DNA of 64,000 bases, from assembly GCA_963922205.1 (NCBI GenBank), contig CAWUHX010000264.1, forward strand, positions 171,001-235,000, given 5' to 3'. The notes under the pieces are model-generated. The model made no database searches, was not told the DNA's origin, and saw nothing but the letters and a program-made list of their open reading frames with translations. Shown in pieces: positions 49,005-61,046 of this stretch. The position numbers and the translations under genes are program-made. How positions within the stretch are numbered: position 1 is the first letter of the stretch; every line of letters begins with the position of its first letter. Origin of the DNA: Romanomermis culicivorax. Taxonomy: Eukaryota > Nematoda > Enoplea > Mermithida > Mermithidae.

Positions 49005-49734
49005 ATACTGTATTATCTGAATTAACCGCCCTGGACGCTTATTGTTTCAAGTTGGTCCTGGGAGAAGCAGTTCAACGAAATGGATGCTTGTGAGGACGCT
49101 CATATTTTCAGATGAATTTTATTTTGTCAGCTTCCAAGTTTCATTATCAACTGATTATTAATATATTATAGGTTGACGCTATCGCCCCACCTATGATTAA
49201 TTATATGAATAACAATGTTACAATATAAACTGAACTTGATGAGGAACAAGTTATTTCATAGTAACCTATGAATCTAATACCCAACGGATTACCTACTCAT
49301 ACTCTGTTTTTCTTGAAGTGCTTCTAAATAATGAAAGTGGAAAGCAAGTAATATTTCAGATTTTCGCGATTTTCTGGCAAACAAAATATCATATAGGACT
49401 GGAAATTTGTGAGCATACTGACCTAACCTTTAACATTTTTTCCAGTGAAAAATTTTACAGTAAGAGCTCCATGTTAACGATTTTGACTACAGAACTGATT
49501 TGTGTCTTTTTCTATTTGGAAGCATTTTATAAAAACAGGTTATAGATCAGTATACTTAATACACAGGATAAAAAACTATTGTAATTTAGAGGGTGCTAAG
49601 AAGAGTGGGGCCGCTTATATTTTCAAGTGATACGTACAGGGGGGGTGCTTAAATGAGTGGGAGACGGTTAATTTGGGTAATACAGCATACATATCTTATT
49701 CAAGTGTAGTTAAATATTCCATTTCGTTCTGCTG
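49005..49734. other. Unassigned stretch
   Basis: No gene seen. GAATCTAATACCCAACGG (49272) recurs as GAATCTAATAAACCAACGG at 53663, so part of it belongs with the 49.7-54.1 kb inverted-array structure. Confidence 0.4.
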
Positions 49735-49955
49735 ATGCTTCAAGGTGTAAAATTCTAGTTCCATGTAGATCGTACGCCTGAAGCTTCAACCCATAAAATT
49801 CTACTTCCATATAGAAAGTATGCCCAAAGCTTAAGCGAGTAAAACTCGACTTCCATGTTGAAAGTACACCCAAGGCTTCAACATGTAAAATTCGACTTCC
49901 GTGTAGAAAATATGCCTAAAGCTTCAACAGGTAAAATTCGACCTCAATGTTCCTT
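49735..49955 (+). repeat. Tandem array of about 56-bp units, left arm
   Basis: Four units of the type GCTTCAACATGTAAAATTCG, then ACTTCCATGTAGAAAGTA, then GCCCAAA. The reverse complement recurs at 53900-54060. Confidence 0.85.
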
Positions 49956-49996
49956 GACCAACTATAATGTAAAAATTGATGATGCAATAGCTGAGT

Positions 49997-50247
49997 TTCA
50001 GACATGCACGGCAAGAATTTTCCAGGACAGAGGGTCCTTAGACTTTTGATCCAGGGGGTATGGAGATAGGTGAGCAAAAAAGAAAAAGCTCTACAGGCCT
50101 GTTTTTCATACAAAATATGCACAAAAATGATCAAAAAAGCTGTCTTGGAAAAAGTTCAGGGGGATGTTTGACGATTTTTTGAGCCAGGAGGGGGTGGCCA
50201 GGGTCTCAGGTAAGGGGGCTTACCCCCTACCCCTGTGTGCATGTATG
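49997..50247 (-). mobile_element. MITE-like element, copy 2 (inverted relative to 40657-40928)
   Basis: CAGACATGCACGGCAAG to TGTGTGCATGTATGG; reads as the reverse complement of copy 1 over its full length with moderate divergence. It sits just inside the left array arm. Confidence 0.65.
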
Positions 50248-52074
50248 GTGGGTTTCTGAATGATGGTTAATGATGGTTTTATCAAACCTCCACCAAACCA
50301 TGGTTTGGAAATTTCAGACCATTGTTTTTGTATTCAACAAAAAAAATCTGAAAAGTGTATAAGATTTTTTCAAATCAAACTCAAAAACGTGAACGAATGT
50401 AGTTTTTTTATGGTTTTTTTAAAGCTATTCCAATTTATTATTTTTAGATTTATTGAGTTGAGACAAAGATTTCCACTAGTTGAGACAAAGATTTCCATAG
50501 CTGAAAATAAGTGTACAAAAGCAGATTCGAATTCTACAAAAGAAAAGGCATTGCATGATATTCTTAACAATTACACTAATTTATATAATTGATCCGTCAT
50601 TGAAATTAAAGGTGCATTTAAAAGAATGAAAGTAGTGACAAAGCAAGAGAGCAGCAAATTGCACTGCTAAACAACCCACGGTTACAGAAATAAGTCAAAA
50701 AGTATGAGTATCCATGATTAACGAATATGCACATATGAAATTGCCTATAAATTATAGTTTCAAAGTAGGATCCCTGAACAGATGAGACCAAGGTAGTTTT
50801 GATGATGACGATACCGAGAATGGTTCGGAGGTTATTGACAGACAATTAACCATCAAAGAAAAAGCTTAAGAAAAACAAGTGAAAAAAAGGAAGATTTAAG
50901 TGTCATGACGTAATTTAAGATATTGTTTCCAAATAAAAGCTGCGCACAAAATTCAGATGGATATTATAAGAAATAAGCAGGCTTATTGGTCGATCAATTA
51001 TCGGTATGCTGACCTGGAATCTCAGCATCAAGATTTCAGTAAGGTCTTTTTGAACTTCTCATGGTTAGCCAGTTAGTATAATGCAACAGATATCCAGGCC
51101 ATACAGAAATGGTTAGGAAACTTCAAAGGGAACAGCTCACTATGAGAGTATACAGTGTGCCACCCGCCTGGTGTTTGAGTACCATATACGTTGTGTGCAA
51201 AAAAAATCTTCAAGGGGATTGGCCAGCCTCCATATCCACCCTGTTCATCTGTTCACCCATTATTCTGAAAAAGTTGGACCTGCTACATCCCTATTAGTTG
51301 GTTAATCAACTGTTGGGATCATAGGCATGTGGTGTACACTGCCTAATTGAGAGAAGTCAAAGTCTGATAGGACAAAGGAAACGTTCAAAATTTTTTTTGC
51401 GAATTTTCATTATTTGTTTGTGAATTTTCATTATTTTTTGGCAAAAAAATGGCAGACATTGCTCCGAAGTGACAAAAATTGGGAAAATTTCCATTCCAGG
51501 GCAGTCAGGACTACTCTACATAGGGACAGGGCCATCCTGCATTTAGAATCAGTCCATCATTCTGGAAAAATGGGATTTTAAAGAATTGTCATCTTGCAGT
51601 TTCTTAGGGTGAACACATTCAGCCACCCGCTGGCAAATCAGATGTATCTGATCAACCAAAGTATTTGACACATGGTGATCATTTGGCTTTGATATTTATA
51701 TTCAATTACTATAATGTGTGATTTTCTTAACGGTTGTTGTGTTTACTGTTTTTTATTTGGAAATTATCATGAATATATAAATTGCAGAAAATAGTCCCGG
51801 CAACATTATTATCAACTTGAATAGATATCCTATCTTCTTGAATTTCTATATTTTCGTCCTGTTTTATTTTATTGCAATTAATGAACAGATTATACAGAAC
51901 CGCAATGGAAACAATATCAGTACAATTAGTTGCGAGTTTCAATTGTCAGGGAAGCCTTGTATACATTACAGTAAACACTGTTGATATTATTATTTGACAT
52001 TGATGAATCGTTTTGAATCGTATCTTTCTACTACGCTTCTTTTAATCAGTTTTACACCCTGAATTGTACATTTC
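50248..52074. other. Non-coding stretch, nothing firm
   Basis: The palindromic motif CAAACCATGGTTTG at 50293 has counterparts at 53471-53610. A 110-codon frame at 50260-50592 is Lys/Phe-rich and matches nothing I know. No other feature. Confidence 0.35.
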
Positions 52075-52351
52075 TGTAACGCCTTTTCCTACTGTATTTT
52101 GTATTCCAGTATCCGGTTTAAGACTACAGTATCTACGTACATTTTTTTATGCTTAGTTTGATTCATATTATTCATCCGTGAAGTTTAACCCACTTTTGAT
52201 ATGTATATAAGCTGTGTATCTTCTTATGTGATCAGTCAGTGTTTAGTCCATATTGTATTTGCCACCAGTAAAGTAAGTTAGTAAACTTGCTAGCCTTAGT
52301 TTCACCTTCAAACAAGAACCCGAGTCACATTCTGCACTTGGGCCGTGACAC
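52075..52351 (+). repeat. Possible small solo LTR or LTR-like promoter
   Basis: Starts TGTAACGCC and ends GGGCCGTGACA (TG...CA). GTATATAAG (TATA-like, 52203) is followed at 52231-52242 by a TCAGT initiator-like ATCAGTCAGTGT. No flanking duplication and no partner LTR in the window, so this is tentative. Confidence 0.25.
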
Positions 52352-52854
52352 AATCGCATTCTATTGTGCAAGCATACCAACGTGCAACAATGTTTGCAAA
52401 ACAGAGCTTACTATCACTAATCGATTGATAGTTATACTTGAAAGATAGAAAGAAAGATAAGTGAACGGTGGCGCATGTGGAGGGTGCGGCAGGTTGCCTG
52501 AAATAAGTGGGAGACCAGTTCGGATTTGATGGACGGAGGTTCTGGTAAGAGTCGGTAACTTTCCAAACACTAATCAATAACCAAAAGTAAAACCCCCTGC
52601 TAGTCAGGCAGACCCAGAAATAGATACACCTTCTTTATTTCCCAACAAAAACACAGACTGACTCAACACAGGCCTTTATGGCCAAAAGGCAACAAATACC
52701 ATTATGCAAATATAACACAAATATAACACATAAAAACAGCAAAACGCAAGTAGGAAGGTAAGTATTTTTGTTATTATGAGTGTGTTCAATAATAATACGT
52801 TCACTGTAATCTAAGAAAAATAGATAATACCGGTTATGCTAAAAGTGTGGTATA

Positions 52855-53355
52855 CTACATACTGTACATCTTTTTTCTGACCATAGTCTCTGCCGTTGTT
52901 TTTGATTGGAATATGGGTCCTGTCAATAGTGCCAACTATTCCTGGCATATCAGCAATTTTTTTTAAATCACACATTGCTTTCGATACTCCACCACCAGAA
53001 GGAAATTGAATAAATATAGATTTTTTCGATGCTAAAACAATTGAAAATTTCGAATGACTGCTGATTCATGAACACCATATGCTTCCATTTCATTGTCGAT
53101 CATAACTCGAGTAGCATAAAATCGAGTCATAATGGCTAGCTACAGGCTTGCTGGAATTGCTGAGTTTCTCTTCGTCAGTGATTCGACGCCATCTGCAACG
53201 ATGTCCACAATTTTCCAGAAATTTCCCGGCCAAATGGAAATCGTCAATGAAAATTAATACCATCGTGCATATCAAGAAGATTTTTTTCGGTCATGAATTA
53301 TTTGTGAAAATCGATTCTGCCTAGCTTTTTTAGCCAGAGCAGCATCCTGATCCAT
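52855..53355 (-). pseudogene. Degenerate PIF/Harbinger transposase
   Basis: Read on the minus strand, across three frames: a start-like MDQDAAL at 53355; KRNSAIPASL then LAIMTRFYAT, as in HARBI1-type transposases; FIQFPSGGG; and ADMPGIVGTIDRTHIPIK, which spans the first DDE aspartate region. At least two frameshifts and several stops are present, so it is inactive. No transposon ends were found near it. The C-terminal half of the DDE domain is missing or beyond a lost intron. Confidence 0.75.
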
Positions 53356-53439
53356 ATCAAAAAATAAATAAAATACAAAACATTAAATGCGACCACCAAC
53401 TGACAACAGAAGACACACTCAGACCACTGTCAAAATCTA

Positions 53440-53620
53440 CCTGAACATCAGTTTGAAAGTTATGCGCTATTTTCAAACCATGGTTTGAAAGTTCAGACCA
53501 CTGTCATTTCTGGTTTAACTCAAACCACATTTTCGAAGCTGAAATCTTTTTTCAGACCGGCTCAGACCAGCGTCAAACCAGGTTTGAAGTCAAACCACGT
53601 TTCAAATACTCACCCAATGT
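53440..53620. repeat. Cluster of CAAACCA/TGGTTTG palindromic motifs
   Basis: TTTCAAACCATGGTTTGAAA and several half-sites (AACCACATTTTCGAAGC, GTCAAACCAGGTTTGAAGTC) repeat within 180 bp. They may be the subterminal repeats of the Harbinger copy to the left; the single palindrome at 50293 would be the other side. Confidence 0.45.
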
Positions 53621-53899
53621 CTCAACAAATTTAGAAAAAATATAACGCCCGAGGGTCATAGAATCTAATAAACCAACGGTTTTACTCATTTTTTACAAAA
53701 CTTACAAAAAAAGTTGTTTGGGACACATTTTTTACATATTCCGGGAAGGCTTTTTGATGATTCCCTATGCTTAACCACTGTTTTCAGGACACATTTTTCA
53801 CTTTTTCAGGACACATTTTCTGCAAAATGTATGGAAGAAAATTTCTAAAAAAATGAGTAAAACTGTTTGATCTTCAGATTATCAATTTATACTTACAAT

Positions 53900-54060
53900 T
53901 CAGTTGCGGAACATTGAGGTCGAGTTTTACCCATTGAAGCTTCGGGCGTACTTTCTGCATGGATTTGGAATTTTACTTGTTCAAGCTTCGGGCATACTTT
54001 CTACATGGGAGTCGAATTTCATATGTTGAAGCTTCATGTGTACTTTTTACACCCTCCGTA
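53900..54060 (-). repeat. Tandem array of about 56-bp units, right arm
   Basis: Three units in reverse complement to 49735-49955 (GAAGCTTCGGGCGTACTTTC type). Together the two arrays bracket about 4 kb, like the arms of a foldback element. Confidence 0.85.
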
Positions 54061-54946
54061 TTGCCCCATACACTTAATGAAATTTAGATCGTATTACAAT
54101 GTCGACCATACATTCTACAACCCCTAAAGTTTTCAAGATGTCTCATAGTGACATAGAACTCAAGTGGAATGAACTATTCCAGCATTTCGTTGGAATTTTC
54201 ACACCTATAATCATCAGAAAAGCTTCTGATTCACTCATTTGCATTACTGCTTCAGACTCGATCTATGTAAATCAATCAACGCTTGTTCTTTTTATTTACT
54301 TGAATTTGGATTGTTTTATCTCAGGCTATCAGGAGTGACCCATACTATCACAGAATTTCGTTTTTCTTTTCACCATTGTTTCAGCTCTAATTCTTTCCTT
54401 ACTCTTATCTTGCCTGGTTTATTTTTTGTCACTGCAACTCTGATTTTAATGGTTCAAGACACATTTTTTGGACAGTTAGGTGAACCTTTTATTATTCTCA
54501 AAAGCCTTTTACAAAGACTATAACCCAAATGCATCAAAACCTTACATTGAAGCCTATATAACAGTTTCCATAAATTTCACGAGTTCCAAATTTGAATAAC
54601 TTTTTCTTTTTTCTCGTCCTCAAACATCCTACTATGAACGGGTCTGTTCTTTTTTCTGGAATATCAAACTCGATTACACCAGAATTACAAAATGTTGCCA
54701 TTCATGAACAAAGTTTTCCGTAAAAGCGAACAAAAATTACGAAAAATTTGAAGGTATCTAGTCTGCAGGCTGAAAGAATTGATTTAATTAAAGTCAATTT
54801 AGCCGGAAAAAATGAATTTTTCGGTCAGTTTGGCAATTCCTGGATTGGTAGAGTCTTTTTCTAAGTCAACTTTAAGAAAAGTTGATCTTGTACTTTTTTT
54901 GAATTGACCTAAATCCAAGTTGATGTAGAATATGTCACTAGGATGA
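54061..54946. other. Unassigned stretch
   Basis: Two short open frames (54099-54338 and 54239-54523) overlap and match nothing I know. No transposon ends seen. Confidence 0.3.
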
Positions 54947-55426
54947 TTTGCTCAGGATTCTGAGTCCACTCGATACACTGCATTACGTCCCCAGATTATT
55001 GTAACTCGAACCCACTTATCAACATCATCAAAATCTTTAAATTCAACATTTCGGACTCAAAAACAACAGTGTACCGGCACCACTAGCAGTGGCTCAGCCC
55101 AAAGGCAACAGGGGAGAGATGACATATTCTTAAACCCGGCCCCATACAGGGATAGACCGGGGTATGACCGAGGTCAAGCCAGAGGAGGCTTCAGAGGGCG
55201 CCCTCAGCGACCCTACAGAGGCCGAGGAAACTGGCAACACCAAAGCCAAGACCCGGATGCGCAATTTTACAATCCGAACTTCCAACCGCTTGGTAGACGT
55301 GGTGGAGGCCAACAAGGCCAGAACCAGGGCCAGGATGGAGGTCATACCCGAGGCCAACCAGGTCAAAGGGGATACTATCGAGGAAGGCCTCGAGGAGGCA
55401 ATAGATGCGGTGGGCAGCAGCAGTAA
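54947..55426 (+). CDS. Open frame for an RGG/Gln-rich protein tail, no start codon
   Basis: An open frame of 159 codons follows a TGA at 54944 and ends with TAA at 55424-55426; there is no ATG, so it would be a 3' exon or a fragment. A possible acceptor (GTCCCCAG before 54999) lies inside it. The first half is Ser/Thr-rich. From about 55130 it is low complexity: RDRPGYDRGQARGGFRGRP, RPYRGRGNW, LGRRGGGQQ, RGYYRGRPRGGN, ending GGQQQ. RGG and RG repeats bind RNA in many proteins and also occur in gag tails of retroelements. The segment is GC-rich compared with its surroundings. An ATG-started frame in another phase here (55164-55481) lacks the RGG pattern and is probably a shadow. Confidence 0.45.
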   Translation, partial: FAQDSESTRYTALRPQIIVTRTHLSTSSKSLNSTFRTQKQQCTGTTSSGSAQRQQGRDDIFLNPAPYRDRPGYDRGQARGGFRGRPQRPYRGRGNWQHQSQDPDAQFYNPNFQPLGRRGGGQQGQNQGQDGGHTRGQPGQRGYYRGRPRGGNRCGGQQQ

Positions 55427-57409
55427 ACAGCTGCACATTTTTGGCACAAAATCTATCTTTTCGCATTTATATTTTTACTAATTTCATAAAATACAAAACC
55501 CAAAAATACTGATAAAATTACAAAAATCCAAAAAAAAATTAAAAAAACCACAAAATCCAAAAACATCATTTAAATTTTTCGGTGCTGCTGGCCAACAAAA
55601 ATTCTCTTTTTGACAAACCGGTGCAAAAAGCAACCGCAAAAATGTTTTTTAAATTTTGGCCACATTTTTCTTGCTCAATTTTTAGCGCATTTTTATTTGT
55701 GATATTCGTACATTCCCACATCGTCTTTATTGTATCGTAAAATATAATCTCGTATTTTGGTTTAATTTAGAAAAATAGACAGGCAAGGAAACCTCCCATG
55801 TATGTAGTTGCAGACGTCAGGGCACTAATGCAGTGCGATAAAGTTTTACTAATGACGAAAAATAATGATACAATAAGTTTTGATGCAGGGTTTTTGAGGC
55901 TGACCCCGAACCTTGACGACACAAGATGCAATGGACACCAGGAGTTCCAAGGATATTGAAACACAGGGTGGAAAGTAAGAAAGGTTGAACAAATTTAACA
56001 CAGGGTGGAAGCAGAGAACGAATGGAAGAATAGGTGTGTGTTGTAGGGTGCCCACAGCGGACACGGTAAATTGTCAGTTTTACAAGGAGACATGCAAGAT
56101 ATCATGTTTGGAGTTCGAAGCTCGCAGAAGGTTCACAACATCAAAGATTACACTGACAAAAAAAGTGGTAATAAATTCATTCTTGTATTTTGCTCTTGTC
56201 TCAAGTAGTCATTTGCATCAAAGTGTCTCTGATTTATACACTCTTTCGTTTTCTCATTAATTTCCCTTTGTTCCCTCCTTTTATATCAAATTATGATTTC
56301 TTTTTCCTTTTTTCCTTTTTTTCTTTTTTGTATGCTTCATTCTCTTTATTTTTCTCCTTCTCTTTTTCGTTCAACTTTAAAGGCAACTCTTTGGTGTAGA
56401 AATCTGAACCATGATAAAAATGACGTGTTAAATAGTACAAGGTGACAATAGAGTATGCTAAAAATAGAACCAGACTGGACGGTATTTAACCACGCCCCTT
56501 TACTAACCGCCTATATGCTTAACTGTTGCTGTAAAAAGTACGGGTCCCGGATTCTATAGTTATGCCGAACATTGTCAGGCAATGCGAGTAAGTTTTGTAC
56601 AATAAAATAGTAAGTAAGTAAGTTTTGTACAACAGTTTTGTACACTTCGTAAATTTTGTACAATAAGATATAAAACCATTTCGTTTCTTCCAGGCTAAGT
56701 CAAACTATTTGGATAGTAGTTTGAGTGAAGGGATCAAGCCCTAGATGGGTAGAATAGTGCAGTCTAGTTATTGGCAGTAAGAATTCGTGAATAATTGAGG
56801 GAAGATTATTGGACTCATGACATTATACTCTATACCAGCTGGTCAATCTCCTAAAGAATCTGAACGTTCTAGCTACCGTAGGACACTTGGTGTACCTCTG
56901 ATCCGTTTATGTTCACTGACGCCACAGTCAGACACTCTGTTTGTCACATATAATGGCTTTTCACTCTACGACTCATGGAAAGATAAAACTGCTTAAACGG
57001 GAAAAAATGAGCAAAGTTGAGCAGAAAAATTGCCAACATAGTTAAATATAAATATGCACAAAAAAAATTTTTCATCACATAAAAACTGAAGTAAAACGCT
57101 AGAACTTCCCACATCAGGCTGACTCACTACAAATGACCAAAAGTAGACTCCAAAGCTTTTTTAGAATCGGCTATTCACTCGCTTGATTGATGCACTAACT
57201 TTTGCAACAGTTGAAAGTTTTTCTAACCTGTGCTGAAAGTGAGTAAAAATCTGACGTATTGTATGTTAAACTCAAATATAGCATCAAGATTTTTCAATTA
57301 ATCAATTGTGATCTACCAACATAGAGCATGTTACTTCTTGTATTGTATGATGTGCTGGTTTTCTTTACTAAAAAGTATTCACTTGTATCGTAGTTTTTTA
57401 TTCGTAATT
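55427..57409. other. Non-coding stretch
   Basis: AT-rich. A few GTAAGTAAGTAAG repeats and repeated TTTTGTACA motifs occur at 56590-56665. No gene recognised. Confidence 0.35.
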
Positions 57410-59425
57410 ATCAAGGCTATAATTCTTAATCAGCAGGTGATTTTTTGTGTATCAATCAGTCTCCAATTGTTCACTATTTGGTTCCGCTCAATTTAATGAA
57501 GGTCATGCTGTTGATGCTTCTCAGAGGTTTTTGATGAATAAATGTTTGTCATTTCTCTACAGCTGCAAATTATATTATAGAAGCAACAATTTTTTTGTCT
57601 GGCTTGATATTATTCAGGTTTTTAACTCATAAATGTACGAATGTATAAATTTGTGTTTTTCATTATTCTTAATATTCTCTTTTTACGCAACAGGCTTAGC
57701 CCAATTAGCACGTATGTAGAGTATTCTTGATTTTTCACTTTCACACAGATATTAGTCTTAATGCGCAGAATTCTCCAATGAACTAGGCAAGGTTCCAGAT
57801 AATAGAAGTTGAACCTCACGTGGGTTAAACCCAGACTAATATCTATCCCTTACTTTTCATTCATGTCGCATTGCATCATGCTATTGATTGCAAAAGCATC
57901 AATTGATAAGCATGTGATACCAGGAGGACGTCTCCCAACCAATACTTTCAACACTAAAATGCTTTTGATGCAGCACATTATTATTTTCCAATTAAGATCA
58001 GAATGTGTTGATTCTAAACTTTTCGTGAGATTTGATTCAGATTTTCATATTCGAATTTCGAAGAATGCCAGGTGTTTAGTTTATCAAGCGATGCATTTAG
58101 AGAATTCAGTGTAAGAGTAATCAGAGCCATTTTTAATAATCCTAATAGTCGATTCGGGCACATGGTTAATTTCAGACCAACAGATGAAGTACGTTGGCCT
58201 GATTTGCATAATTGCGAACACAAAACCCTTTTTTGCATTACAAAATTTACTCGTAGTCACATAACACTAAAACTATAATCACAAATTCAAGAAATATTTC
58301 AAAACCAAGATAACAGTTAAAATTCTTCTTCACTATCACTGTCAACATCTCCAATTATCAGACATTCACAGAGGCTCTTGAAATATATTTCAACTATTTT
58401 CCCAAATCTCCAACTTTGTTTTCATTGATGGGATTACCGGGTGCCTTGTGCATCAACTTCCAATTAACTTCAATGATTGTGTGCCACAATGTCAACTGTC
58501 TCAGTGTATTGACTATCCGAGTGGGTCCGCTGTTCCAGAAGGTCCAAGGAGATAAACTGAAATTTATCATATCTTTTTTACATAAGCCTAAGCCTCAAAG
58601 CAATCTGATCGTGTAACTTTGGATCAATAAACCGTTATACAGTTTAGAATTATCAGTATGTTCGACTTCTAGAGATAGTTGACTTACAGGGATGGTCAGC
58701 ATACTGGGACAGTCGGCAGATTTTTCTCACCATTAACATTTTTAACGCATTGCAACAGGAAATTTATTGGCTGAGTTTATTTTGAATCAAAAACTAGTTG
58801 TGATTTCTGCTGTTTTGGATAATAGACCAATATTCGTTGCATTTGCACCATAAATATTCAGTTTTCCAACTTGTCAGCATTCAGCCAAATGGCTGCCCTT
58901 ATTCAGTGAAGACAATAATTCGTCATCAGATGATGGATTGTACTGATTTCTAACAATCAAGTCATAAGCTTGATTGCGTTTCATTTTCAACAAAAAACCC
59001 ATGTACACAAAGAACTGTACAACAAAATGTGGAATGTGTAAAAAATCAATGCAATAGTGTTTGATTACAATAGAAAATGACCTCATCCAAACACCAACTT
59101 TTCAAATGCTGTAAAATAAATTTTCATCCAAAACGCAACAAACGTTGTCTCAATTGATAGATCTCATTGAGATCTATTAAAACATGACTCGAAAAATATA
59201 GTTTGGACTTTACCTAAAACTTGGTTGATTGAGCTTAGCATAAAACTTGGTTTACCTCCCTCCACCCGATTTTTTTGCTGCCAACATGTGTTCACCACTC
59301 AAAACGTGTATTTTAATCACTTAAATCAGTATATATTACCAATCATCTTTCTCCAGCAGCTTTGTGGGGATTGTTACCTATATTCTTGCCCGAACATTCA
59401 AGGTATAAGATTTGCTTCATTTCAG
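57410..59425 (+). other. Upstream/intron region of receptor C, weakly homologous to A and B units
   Basis: TCAATTTAATGAAGGTCATGCTG (57489), TGCAAATTATATTATAGAAG (57563) and CCTCACGTGGGTTAAACCCAGACTAA (57813) match the A and B upstream sequences in order. The candidate small exon of A and B is not recognisable. It ends at the acceptor CTTCATTTCAG (59425). Confidence 0.5.
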
Positions 59426-59448
59426 GAAAGATCGCTTCGAGCTCGAAT

Positions 59449-60375
59449 ATGCAGAATAACACAGCCCCAACTGAAATGGGTATCATTGAACAGCAAATTG
59501 TTACAACAATAAGTATCATGGTTGGCTGTTTCAGCATCTTGACAAACTTTGTATTATGGAGAGCTAGCCTATCTACCAACGTCATAGGGCAGCACTTTTC
59601 AGTCATTTATGTGGCGTATGTTACGAATAATATTTTGGCATCTGCGGGATTTTTGATTCGAACAGTACTCAAATTTTACTTTTTACATGACATGCACTTG
59701 TCCTATATGCGCATGTGGCAATGTCGAATAATGCTGGACATACTCACCAATGTGTGTGACCACATCTACTCGTGTTTTGTTTTGGTCATATCCATTGAAC
59801 GTTACCTGGCCATCTTGAAACCTATAGAATTTCAATTGTTCACCATAAGATCCGCATGTGCAGTGGTTTCTGCACTGCTAATAGGGAGTATTGTACGAAA
59901 TGGTATCGGTTATTTGTTTGTGGATGTTGATCGTGATATGTACTGTCTTGTCAAAGATGTTGCAACAACTCATACTTATAGTTACGTTTGCAGTTGCACT
60001 TCCGTCGCATTGATGATCATAACCATATCATTTTATCTGCGTAGTTTAACATTGATGAAATCCAAAACCAATCCATCAGATTCCAACTTGCCTACTCATC
60101 AAGACATGGCTGCTCTAAAAAATTTGATCCTCATAACGCACATCATTTTGAAATTTTGTCTGTTATGTTCGGCAATATCGAATATTGCACTTTTGATCAA
60201 TATTTCAGCCAAATTTTTGCCATTGATTTTTTTGCAGTTGTTCACCATCGAAAGATTGGCTGCTTATCTATTACTCAACGCAGCATTAGACAAACTGTTC
60301 GAACCAACATTCACCCTGGCAAGGCAGTCCTGGGCTAGAAGATATTTGAAATCCCTAGTAATGTGGCACAAATAA
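59449..60375 (+). CDS. Rhodopsin-like 7TM G-protein-coupled receptor, paralog C
   Basis: 308 residues. More diverged than A and B are from each other, but collinear: ILTN in TM1, a Cys before TM3, SIERYLAI at the DRY position, [10 protein letters not shown] in loop 2 and [11 protein letters not shown] in TM7 in place of NPxxY. The N-terminus is MQNNTAPTE with a glycosylation sequon. The conserved acceptor ends at 59425, again 23 nt before the Met. No disabling change. Membrane receptor; ligand unknown. Confidence 0.86.
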   Translation: MQNNTAPTEMGIIEQQIVTTISIMVGCFSILTNFVLWRASLSTNVIGQHFSVIYVAYVTNNILASAGFLIRTVLKFYFLHDMHLSYMRMWQCRIMLDILTNVCDHIYSCFVLVISIERYLAILKPIEFQLFTIRSACAVVSALLIGSIVRNGIGYLFVDVDRDMYCLVKDVATTHTYSYVCSCTSVALMIITISFYLRSLTLMKSKTNPSDSNLPTHQDMAALKNLILITHIILKFCLLCSAISNIALLINISAKFLPLIFLQLFTIERLAAYLLLNAALDKLFEPTFTLARQSWARRYLKSLVMWHK

Positions 60376-60475
60376 ATACCAGTGGAAAAAATTCCCTGTA
60401 TCGTAAGTCACAATTACTAATCTGTAAAATGAAGTTGTTTTATCACATATTTCTGTAGTTTATTGGTGTTTTGAC

Positions 60476-60481
60476 AATAAA
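60476..60481 (+). terminator. Poly(A) signal AATAAA of receptor C
   Basis: AATAAA about 100 nt after the stop, a distance like that for receptor A. Confidence 0.5.
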
Positions 60482-61046
60482 AGCAAATTTATATGGCATA
60501 AGGTAATGATACTTCTATATACAGTGTGAAACTTTGCACACGTGATCTCTTTTTGATGGTTTTGAGCGTTGAAGTTCAATTCACTTTTTTGACTACAAGA
60601 CGTTTCCTTTGATACTGATTTATGGTTCATCAAACATTATTGAAAGCATGCTTTTTTATTATTCATATATGAACGTTATCCAGGGTGAAGACAAAAATTT
60701 ATGATATGAGACTGCAAAATTGTTTTCCCTGCATTCTAAACACCAAAAATGTCAAAATTCTACACAAGATTGTTGCAAGCTTATGTGTTCTCTTGCTTTT
60801 CAAGTCATTCATAGGACTAAAATTATTGTTTGACTACATTATGAGGTACATGTCGACTATTACGAGTTCCTTGTTGTTCATCGTACACTGGATTTAGACT
60901 AATCAGTTTACGAATCTCGAGTTTATACTGCAATAATGAGGGTCAAATGAGAAACAGAGTTTTTCTATTGTTCCTACAAGACCATAATGTTAACAAAACC
61001 AATCAACAGTCTACCTCTCCATTTAGGCTTTTAAAGTAATCACTTA
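60482..61046. other. Non-coding stretch
   Basis: No gene seen; a 70-codon frame at 60685 is unrecognised and not conserved after A or B. Confidence 0.4.
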
